DNA from: Lachnospiraceae bacterium UBA7179
GTDB lineage: Bacteria; Bacillota; Clostridia; Lachnospirales; Lachnospiraceae
Length of the DNA: 26,363 nt
Assembly (NCBI GenBank): GCA_002491195.1
Contig: DKVL01000016.1
Coordinates: forward strand, 1-26,363
Direction: 5' to 3'
The translations under genes and the position numbers were made by a program. Shown one piece after another: positions 1-6,356 of this stretch; position 1 is the stretch's first letter; each line of letters starts with the position of its first letter. The notes beneath the pieces were generated by a model, which worked only from the letters and a program-made list of their open reading frames with translations, was not told the DNA's origin and ran no database searches.

Positions 1-80
1 GACACAAGATTTTTTACAGCCTCCCTATTTTTTATTTCCAGATAAGATCTACATTCAATTTTGTTTCCTTCCCTATTCTA

Positions 81-127
81 TTGACCCGTTTGCTTGTTTG
101 TGATATTCTTATATTCACAAACAAGCA
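81..127 (+). promoter_or_regulatory. Sigma-A-like promoter with a 13-bp inverted-repeat operator around the -10 box
   Basis: A -35 box TTGACC (81-86) is followed after 17 bp by an extended -10 box TGaTATTCT (-10 hexamer at 104-109). A perfect inverted repeat with arms 91-103 (TGCTTGTTTGTGA) and 115-127 (TCACAAACAAGCA) brackets the -10 box in its 11-bp spacer. Neither strand shows a T-run after the repeat, so an operator is more likely than a terminator. The regulator is not identifiable from this window. The promoter would drive the SUKH-domain gene starting at 168. Confidence 0.7.
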
Positions 128-167
128 TAATTAAAATAGATAGTATTTTACATGGAGGTTTAAAGCA

Positions 168-833
168 ATGTTTAAAAGTTGTAGCTTTGTTGATCAGATA
201 CAACAAAAATATCCAGCACCGCCGGAAGGTGCGTTGCATTTTGATGAAAAGGATATCCAACGCGTTGAACAGGAACTTGGTCTGGAGCTGCCATCAGATT
301 TTTATGATTACCTGAAAATATATGGAAACGGCAGCTTTGACCAATATTTTTACATATGGGATCCTTTCTTCTGGGAAAACGGCATCGATGGTTTTCTGGA
401 ATGCACTGTTCAGGCCAGGGAAACATATACCGGCCTTGAAAAGAACATGATGGAACACTCCCCGTCAAGCTATGTTGACTGCAGATTTTCCGGCGATGAG
501 ATTGTTGTTTTAAACGGCAGTCCAAAACTTGTTGAATTTTTGAGAACAGAACAAATCAGCGAACACACCCGCTCTAAGCTTTTGGCTTTGGGAGACCATT
601 ATCCCTATGACTTTTATCCCCAAGAGAATGGACTGCTATGCTTTGGGCGGACTGACGATGATGAATTTTTCGTCCGGATCCATGACCGGAAGACAAGCAT
701 TGTAATGTATAGTTCCGGATATTATGAATTCGATATGGGAATCACTGAATTTATATATGAATTTCTCACAGCCACGATACAATTGCCTATGAAGAGCGAT
801 AATATCGAGTGGCATTTCGTTCCTTATGAATGA
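168..833 (+). CDS. SUKH (SMI1/KNR4) domain protein, probable immunity protein
   Basis: A 221-residue protein with no signal peptide or membrane segment. Residues about 24-65 carry the SUKH core: an acidic helix (DEKDIQRVEQELGLELP), then SDFYDYLKIYGNG and the aromatic YFYIWDPFFW stretch. Bacterial SUKH proteins are mostly immunity proteins that neutralise polymorphic or contact-dependent toxins, and some are orphans acquired on their own. The start is set by GGAGG at 154-158, nine bases before the ATG. No toxin gene lies beside it, although one could lie left of the window. It has its own promoter and operator-like repeat and ends at a strong bidirectional terminator, so it is a single-gene unit. 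The family call is firm; the partner toxin is unknown. Confidence 0.8.
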   Translation: MFKSCSFVDQIQQKYPAPPEGALHFDEKDIQRVEQELGLELPSDFYDYLKIYGNGSFDQYFYIWDPFFWENGIDGFLECTVQARETYTGLEKNMMEHSPSSYVDCRFSGDEIVVLNGSPKLVEFLRTEQISEHTRSKLLALGDHYPYDFYPQENGLLCFGRTDDDEFFVRIHDRKTSIVMYSSGYYEFDMGITEFIYEFLTATIQLPMKSDNIEWHFVPYE

Positions 834-883
834 ATCGAGCTGGGGAAAACTTTCCCCTACTCACCGGTTGCCCATGCATACCA

Positions 884-917
884 AAAGAAAACAGCACCAG
901 CTGGTGCTGTTTTCTTT
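884..917. terminator. Perfect 34-bp palindrome, bidirectional rho-independent terminator
   Basis: The arms 884-900 (AAAGAAAACAGCACCAG) and 901-917 are exact reverse complements with no spacer. In either direction the GC-rich CAGCACCAGCTGGTGCTG core is followed by TTTTCTTT, the layout of a terminator shared by two convergent genes. It lies between the SUKH gene (ending at 833, plus) and the DUF2264 gene (ending at 936, minus). A smaller hairpin, GGGGAAA-act-TTCCCC, precedes it near 842-857. Confidence 0.85.
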
Positions 918-935
918 GCCAATCTTGCAGAATAT

Positions 936-3020
936 TTACAGCATCAGCTGTCCCTCAATTCCATCAAAGTCAATCGTCTTGCTCGTACCATCTTTATGTA
1001 TGATCGTCACTGGCCCGTAACCGCCTCTTGACTGTGGATCTGTGTATGCAATCTTCTGAACCGGAAACAGTTCATCCTCCGTAAAGTCGGTCAAATCTTC
1101 CTTCGTGATTACCTGTGAGACAAGGATCGCCTGCTCATAATGATTGTGATTGCGCCTTGCAGTCTCGGCATACACAACGATCGACCGCTCCGAATCGGGA
1201 TTTGTGCCAATGCTGTTCACTGTTTTCAGACTGTCCCATCCGTCGTAGATGGTCATTGCCAGCTGTTTCTTGCGCCCGGTAAAATCTTTTCCTTTCAGAA
1301 TAACCGCGTGTGCCGTTCCGCCATCATATTTCTGCTCTTTCGCGATGATTTCCGTACCGTTATCGGGAAAACCATATGCGCCAAGTGTCAGTTCGACTGG
1401 CTTTTTGAACAACCGAATCTTGTCCGCGCGCACCACACCGTAGGGCACTGTGTAGTCAGCAAGGTTCATCGCCTGGATCCAATGGCATTCCGTCTCCAGC
1501 TCATACCCGAAAAACTGCCTGCGGTAGAGCACGCCGTCTTTTTCCCCATGCCAGAACGTGACATTTGCCTTGTCATAAGTGTCCGTTGTCACATCATGAA
1601 GAACATACTGCTGTGACTCCACGAATGAGGACGGCGCTGACTCCGCGTTGTTTGACGGCGCCGCCTCCCACGGATATTTCGTGTTAAAGCAGAGCTTGGA
1701 ATAATTCCACATACCATGCTCGTCTTTTTTATTCTTCACCACTTTCCCACTGCGCAGGATCGTCTCTCCGTTTGCCTTGTGATTGCTAAAGCACAGTGCA
1801 GGACCGTTCAAAGTCGTTGTCTTTACCTCTTTTTCACCCAGCTTTTCCCACGTTCCATTGTTCTCTTTCGCCGTCCAGAAAGGGTGGTCAGCAGGCAGAT
1901 GCAGACACAAAAACGCTTTGCCCAGCCAGAACGGCGACTCCGCACACGAATAGCCTTGCACAAGCGGCGTGAACTGCCCATAAAATCCAAGCGTCGGTAC
2001 GCCTTTGTACAAGAAGTCCTCACGCCCCATAAACTGCATCAGGGAACCCGATGAAATGCGCCTTGCAAGTCCTGGATCCGCCTCGTAATTTTGCAGCATC
2101 ATATTCCCGTCAAAAGCGCTGGTTGCGGCATTGCGGTAGATATTGCTCCTGCCCCACATATTCGTGAAACCGTCCTCGTCAAAGAAGTCGGCATAGGTGC
2201 GCATCAGCGCGTTCGAATTTTCCTCAAATCGCTTTGCCAGATACGGTTCATGCTCATAACCATACCACTGGTTCCAGAGCGGCGCATAGACATTGAACGC
2301 CCAGCAGGAATAATAGTCAAACGAATGCCCGTCGCGATACCAGCCGTCCCCCGCATAGTAGTCAAGAATCGCCTGCGCGTGCTCCCGCATGATATCTGCG
2401 TCAATCTCGTAACCCTCCATGTTCAGAAACGCCATGTCAAGCATATTGAAAAGACGCCAGTTCTGCGGCACTGTATTTCCGTGCGCATACTCAAGCAAAA
2501 AGTCCGCGATAACGTCCTTCTCTTCTTTTGTGTAAGTGGCCCAGATCTCATCCTTGCTCATCCACAGACAGATCACCAGCGCACACGTCTCAACCGTCTG
2601 CTGAAATGTACAGAATGGATCCGCGTTCTTCGAAAGCTGCTTACACTCCGCATAACTTCCCACATATACGCTATCGCCGGGTGTACACGCCCTTAATATA
2701 TGACTCTTGTAATAATCTCTGACACGAATGTCATTGAGCACAAGCTCCGGTTTGATATGAATCAGCGGCGCCGCAATAAAAAGTGAGCGCGCAAGCCCCT
2801 CAAAATACTCTGCCTTAAACTCCCACACTGCATCGGCGCTATGCGGATATGTGATCTTTGTCTCTTTGCGCGGCATCACGACAGGATCCTTAAAATCCTT
2901 GATATTCTGGAAAATACCGTTTAACAAATATTCTGCCGCCTCGATCCAGCTCTCCCGCGTCAACCCAGTGTATGGGCTTAAATCATAGTCTAAATGTTTC
3001 GGTTCGAATCTATTTTTCAC
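936..3020 (-). CDS. DUF2264 domain protein, probable uronate-active glycoside-degrading enzyme
   Basis: A 694-residue protein, matching DUF2264 family length, without a signal peptide and so probably cytoplasmic. The N-terminal two thirds resemble an (alpha/alpha)6 toroid, with family-type stretches such as LTRESWIEAAEYLL, FEGLARSLFIAAPLI, NWRLFNMLDMAFLNMEGYEID, YYAGDGWYRDGHSFDYYSCWAFNVYAPLW and GRSNIYRNA. The C-terminal third looks beta-rich (VRADKIRLFKKPVELTLGAYGFP). From memory, some DUF2264 relatives are now classed as beta-glucuronidases (GH154); that assignment is not proven for this protein. The start is a GTG at 3018-3020, with a weak GGGGT about eight bases upstream. It lies 68 bp downstream of the GH88 gene on the same strand, so the two probably form an operon acting on uronic-acid-containing oligosaccharides. 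The exact reaction is unknown. Confidence 0.8.
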   Translation of the reverse strand: MKNRFEPKHLDYDLSPYTGLTRESWIEAAEYLLNGIFQNIKDFKDPVVMPRKETKITYPHSADAVWEFKAEYFEGLARSLFIAAPLIHIKPELVLNDIRVRDYYKSHILRACTPGDSVYVGSYAECKQLSKNADPFCTFQQTVETCALVICLWMSKDEIWATYTKEEKDVIADFLLEYAHGNTVPQNWRLFNMLDMAFLNMEGYEIDADIMREHAQAILDYYAGDGWYRDGHSFDYYSCWAFNVYAPLWNQWYGYEHEPYLAKRFEENSNALMRTYADFFDEDGFTNMWGRSNIYRNAATSAFDGNMMLQNYEADPGLARRISSGSLMQFMGREDFLYKGVPTLGFYGQFTPLVQGYSCAESPFWLGKAFLCLHLPADHPFWTAKENNGTWEKLGEKEVKTTTLNGPALCFSNHKANGETILRSGKVVKNKKDEHGMWNYSKLCFNTKYPWEAAPSNNAESAPSSFVESQQYVLHDVTTDTYDKANVTFWHGEKDGVLYRRQFFGYELETECHWIQAMNLADYTVPYGVVRADKIRLFKKPVELTLGAYGFPDNGTEIIAKEQKYDGGTAHAVILKGKDFTGRKKQLAMTIYDGWDSLKTVNSIGTNPDSERSIVVYAETARRNHNHYEQAILVSQVITKEDLTDFTEDELFPVQKIAYTDPQSRGGYGPVTIIHKDGTSKTIDFDGIEGQLML

Positions 3021-3088
3021 ACTGATTACCCCATTCTTTTTTAATTGACAGCATCTTTAAAAATCAACTGCCCTCCATGCGCTCTCCC

Positions 3089-4216
3089 CTACCAGATAAA
3101 GAGCTCTTTCCCCATCAGCTTCCAGATCGCTTCGATAAAATAGTAATCGCCATATATGATCGAGAACTCATGCTCCGCATCGTGATAGGCCGCTGTGCAC
3201 TTCTCCACCAGATTGTCCACATTCTCGTTCCAGTTACAGCGCTTGTCAGCGAGTGCCCCAAGCATCTCCAGCGCAGCATCCTCGTACTTTGCCTTTTCCT
3301 GTTCGGGCACATATTTTGCAAGTTCCAAGAGACCGCAGGATGCGATCGCCGCCGCTGTGGAGTCCTCATACGCTGGTTCCGCAGGCTGTCTGAAATCGAC
3401 AGGGATCAGCTTTGATGCGGGGATACTGGCAATGAAGTAATCTGCTACTTTCTTAGAGGTCTCCAGATAACGCTCTTCCTTCGTGTGGATATAGCTTAGG
3501 ATAAAGCCATATACTGCCCATGCCTGCCCTCTTGTCCAGGAAGAACCATGACCATAGCCCTGCCCACCGACAGAGTGCAGATACTCGCCCGTCTCGGCGT
3601 TGAACTCGATAATGTGCTTTGCAGAACCATCCTCACGGATAAAGTGTTTCATGGCCGTGTCCGCGTGCATCTTCGCGATGTGATAAAACTTCGGATCATG
3701 AAGTTCGTCTCCTGCCCAGTACAATAGCGGCAGGTTCATCATGCAGTCGATGATCGCACGCCCCGCAAACGAACCGTCCTCGTTTCCGTCCCAGTTGTTC
3801 CATGCACGGATAAACTTTCCAACCGGATTAAAGCGGCTTGCAAGACTGTCCGCAGCGAGCAGCGCCCGGTTCCGCGATGCCATGTCGCCTGTCATATGAT
3901 AGTGCGCAACTGATGTTGGCATCCACTTAAATCCGCTGTCATGATCCATACCCTGCCGGTTCATAAGATTTTCGTCGAGTTTGATCTCTGTCCGCAATGC
4001 ATTTTCCAGATAAACAGGCTCTTTTGTCGCATGATAGAGCTGCCACATCATACCGCCCCAAAAACCATTTGTCCACCAGCAGATCTCCGTCTTACCCCTG
4101 TCGTCAAACACGCCGTCCTTTGTCGTGTACGGGATTTTGTTCCGGCTCCGCTCCGCCACCTTTTTTTCCTTTGCGAGAATCTTGTTGTAAACCTCGGTAA
4201 TCCATTCTCTTTCCAT
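3089..4216 (-). CDS. GH88 unsaturated glucuronyl hydrolase
   Basis: A 375-residue protein, the usual length for GH88, with no signal peptide, so cytoplasmic. The enzyme family hydrates the 4,5-double bond of unsaturated uronosyl residues made by polysaccharide lyases and so releases the end sugar. Visible family marks are WWTNGFWGGMMWQLY (about 47-61), MDHDSGFKW (90-98) with D91/D93 in the position of the first catalytic Asp, IIDCMMNLPLLYWA (155-168) with D157 as the likely acid/base, and SSWTRGQAWAVYGF (225-238). GH105 is the nearest alternative, but the motif order and the WTRGQAW box favour GH88. A clear AAGGAGG precedes the ATG. It is followed by the DUF2264 gene and lies 34 bp downstream of a small unknown gene. 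No polysaccharide lyase is in the window, so the substrate donor is missing here. Confidence 0.88.
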   Translation of the reverse strand: MEREWITEVYNKILAKEKKVAERSRNKIPYTTKDGVFDDRGKTEICWWTNGFWGGMMWQLYHATKEPVYLENALRTEIKLDENLMNRQGMDHDSGFKWMPTSVAHYHMTGDMASRNRALLAADSLASRFNPVGKFIRAWNNWDGNEDGSFAGRAIIDCMMNLPLLYWAGDELHDPKFYHIAKMHADTAMKHFIREDGSAKHIIEFNAETGEYLHSVGGQGYGHGSSWTRGQAWAVYGFILSYIHTKEERYLETSKKVADYFIASIPASKLIPVDFRQPAEPAYEDSTAAAIASCGLLELAKYVPEQEKAKYEDAALEMLGALADKRCNWNENVDNLVEKCTAAYHDAEHEFSIIYGDYYFIEAIWKLMGKELFIW

Positions 4217-4250
4217 GTTATCCTCCTTATAAAAACATGCTGGATTGTAT

Positions 4251-4691
4251 TCAACTGGCCAACATTGATGCTTTAGAATACAACATTTGAATCAATCCTA
4301 ATACCTTTTCCGACGATAAAATTTCTTTGATAGCGATTTCAAATGAATCCTTATCATTACATATATATTTCGGATTAAATAATTCACAATCTTCTTCAAA
4401 ACTACTTCCCAGCGTAATTGCTACCGGATACTCTGTCTCAGGATTGGAGTACATTATTAGTATCGTTTTTTCATAATTATCCAACGCCTGTACTACCACA
4501 TTAAATATTGTAGCAACCTTATATTCGATTTCCATAGAATTTACCTTGATAAAAACGGGCTTCCCGTAAACGGTGAAATTTGTTTTTTCTCCTAATAATG
4601 CTATCTGTTCTTTCAATATTGTATCTGGCATATCTTTTGTACTTTTCTCCAAGTCTTTTGCATCCTTAAATCCCCATAAATCCCGTGTCAT
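4251..4691 (-). CDS. Small unknown protein paired with an EEP-family gene
   Basis: A 146-residue protein that I cannot place in a named family. It has no signal peptide or membrane segment. Residues about 23-60 (DTILKEQIALLGEKTNFTVYGKP, then VNSMEIEYKVATIFNVVVQALDNYEK) resemble a type of small protein that I recall, without a family name, as sharing an LKEQ..LLGEKT start and a later ALDNY-containing strand. The C-terminus is helical (FEIAIKEILSSEKVLGLIQMLYSKA). An AGGGGG ribosome site precedes the ATG. The gene starts 12 bp after the end of the EEP-family gene, so the two were clearly cotranscribed. It is AT-richer than the glycosidase genes around it, which suggests separate acquisition. It might regulate, inhibit or cooperate with the EEP enzyme; no function can be assigned from the sequence. 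Confidence 0.7.
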   Translation of the reverse strand: MTRDLWGFKDAKDLEKSTKDMPDTILKEQIALLGEKTNFTVYGKPVFIKVNSMEIEYKVATIFNVVVQALDNYEKTILIMYSNPETEYPVAITLGSSFEEDCELFNPKYICNDKDSFEIAIKEILSSEKVLGLIQMLYSKASMLAS

Positions 4692-4703
4692 GTCATTTCC
4701 CCC

Positions 4704-5513
4704 TTACATAATCTCAAATTTTATTGGTAAATGGTCTGAATAATTAGATTTATCTATTACATCATTTCTTATAAATTCATAATCCTTTGTTCTTTCTACA
4801 ATCCCAAAATAATCCCAATTAAATCGATCTATAAAGTATGGTCTGATCAAAAGCTCATCAAATGAATACCAAAATATTGATTTATCCTGTTGGTCACTGC
4901 TATTGTAATATGTCCCTTGAGCGTTCTTATGATCTCCCATTATCTTCCAGGTCGGATTAAAATAAAACAGTTTCTGTACTCCATCAATCTTTCGAAACAG
5001 TTTCTTTGCCTTTGGTATCGACATCGTTGCATTAAAACCATGTACACTGGCAATTCCCTGAGAATATGGTTGTAAATTAAAATCTCCAACGATAATACTT
5101 TTACATTCGGATTTATCAAATATCCCCTCCTCTATTTTTCTTAGCACCTGACTGACATTTATTGCACGCATATCCCGTGCACATTCCTCCAAACGCAGAG
5201 GGCTAGGAAAATGAACTACATGAAACAAAAATGTTTCCTCTCTTTCGGATATTTTATATGTAGCAAAATTCTTATCCTCTTTATGAACCGAAATGTGTAC
5301 TTTCGATTTTGTAAGTATCTTTATATTAGTTTCAGGACAAATCTCTGACAACTTCCAGTCCTGGGATTGCAGTTTTAATGAATTGAGGACTCCTTGAACA
5401 TCCAGGGCGTCCGTTTCTACCAAGGCTACGATATCTATGTCGTTTTCAATAATCACTTGCAAGAGTGGTCCTATTAGATTCTATTTATATATGTTCCAAA
5501 ATAAATATTTGAT
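4704..5513 (-). pseudogene. Endonuclease/exonuclease/phosphatase (EEP) family gene with interrupted 5' end
   Basis: The open frame 4704-5462 (252 codons from a TTG, or a GTG two codons later) encodes most of an EEP-fold phosphohydrolase. It has the metal-binding Glu in DIDIVALVETD, HVVHFPSP, the IIVGDFNLQP box and the terminal YSDHLPIKFE box. The fold's first strand is missing from this frame. It is found directly upstream in the same frame: 5511-5484 reads KYLFWNIYK, including the conserved WN, and is cut off by TAG at 5481-5483. The codon before it (5511-5513) is ATC where ATG would be expected, and no ATG, GTG or TTG lies between an upstream in-frame TAA and the TAG. So the start codon appears lost and a nonsense codon is present, while every later motif is intact, which suggests recent decay. 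A sequencing or assembly error is the alternative. Confidence 0.65.
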
Positions 5514-5565
5514 ACTGTCACCACCAATCTGTTTTTATTTCAAACCATTCTTATTTTCTAACTTC

Positions 5566-5594
5566 ATAGTATCATTTTATCATTGCAAATTCAA
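5566..5594 (-). promoter_or_regulatory. Sigma-A-like promoter of the EEP/small-protein unit
   Basis: On the minus strand TTGAAT (5589-5594), a 17-bp spacer and TACTAT (5566-5571) form a good vegetative promoter. It lies about 50 bp upstream of the presumed original EEP start at 5513. It may also feed the small unknown gene, GH88 and DUF2264, since no terminator is evident between them. Confidence 0.55.
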
Positions 5595-5654
5595 GTTTAG
5601 ACACAATAATTACAGCCAAAGAATCACTCATCTTTAGTGCCTGATCATCTTTGC

Positions 5655-6047
5655 TTACCATTCACCACTATTAAAATCCTTACATTTTTTGACAGCCTCC
5701 TCCTGTTTTTGCTCCGCTGCCAGCCTGCACCAGTATCTGGCGTTCTCCATGTCAGGTTCCACACCAATCCCCTCCTCGTAAAAGCACGCCAGATTGTATT
5801 GTCCGTCCCTGTCACCATGTCTGGCAGCGCGCTCTGTCCAGTACACAGCCTTCTCGATATCTTTTGCGACCCCGATACCCTCATAATAAAAGTAACCAAC
5901 CTGACATTCCGCCAGCGGATATCCCTGTTCTGCCAAAGCAAGATGCCCGGCAAAACATTTTTCGTACTGCTGGCTGTGCCAATATTTTTCTATCAGTTCA
6001 TTACACTGATCCAGTTCCGCACATGGCTTATAATACTGATCTGACAT
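5655..6047 (-). CDS. Sel1-repeat (SLR/TPR-like) protein
   Basis: A 130-residue soluble protein. It contains two to three Sel1-like repeats of about 36 residues: a first degenerate copy (FAGHLALAEQGYPLAECQVGYFYYEGIGV), then AKDIEKAVYWTERAARHGDRDGQYNLACFYEEGIGV and PDMENARYWCRLAAEQKQEEAVKK. Sel1 repeats form alpha-alpha superhelices that bind other proteins, so this is probably a scaffold or binding protein without catalysis. The frame is open to 6116, but the start MSDQYY at 6047 is preferred because AGGGGG lies just upstream of that ATG. It is a lone gene between the divergent GH2 gene and the EEP unit, with composition closer to the EEP unit than to the glycosidases. Its partner is unknown. 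Confidence 0.75.
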   Translation of the reverse strand: MSDQYYKPCAELDQCNELIEKYWHSQQYEKCFAGHLALAEQGYPLAECQVGYFYYEGIGVAKDIEKAVYWTERAARHGDRDGQYNLACFYEEGIGVEPDMENARYWCRLAAEQKQEEAVKKCKDFNSGEW

Positions 6048-6216
6048 TTTATCCCCCTCAATTCCTTCCCCTCGTATATAGTTTATCATACGCCCTTTTT
6101 GCGTTTTGTAAATCATTTTTCTGTGATTTGGGTAGTGCGTTTATACAACACCTATGTCACAAATTATTTCTGAATAGTTTCACTCCTTCTGCTGACCCCA
6201 CCATATCCTTCACAAC

Positions 6217-6345
6217 TTTTCATAGCAATCCTTCCACGTATATGCTATAATCAGCCATGAAGGAATTGTTCACCGATCCCTTTGATCCAATATCTGGCAA
6301 ATAGATGATACTTTTATCATTTTGCGAGACCCTCACTGAAAGGAG
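6217..6345 (+). promoter_or_regulatory. Upstream region of the GH2 gene with an extended -10 promoter
   Basis: The 309-bp gap 6048-6356 separates the divergent Sel1 and GH2 genes. On the plus strand TGcTATAAT (-10 hexamer at 6246-6251) is an extended -10 box; no convincing -35 box is present, with TTTCAT near 6218 too far upstream. AGGAG at 6341-6345 is the ribosome site for the ATG at 6357. I see no copy of the TGAAAnCGGTT operator here, unlike at the GH35 and permease promoters. Confidence 0.45.
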
Positions 6346-6356
6346 TTGTAAGTCTT

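Noticed and set aside
91..127. Inverted repeat considered as a terminator of a gene to the left
   Set aside because: No T-run on either strand, and a good -10 box with a 17-bp spaced -35 box lies in it.
839..1020. Small plus-strand open frame after the SUKH gene
   Set aside because: It runs through the bidirectional terminator and the end of DUF2264, with no ribosome site.
5437..5637. Plus-strand open frame covering the EEP upstream region
   Set aside because: No ribosome site, and it is antisense to a good minus-strand promoter and to the interrupted EEP start.
6117..6356. Possible riboswitch or leader RNA ahead of the GH2 gene
   Set aside because: No conserved motif or convincing stem set was visible, only an extended -10 box and a ribosome site.
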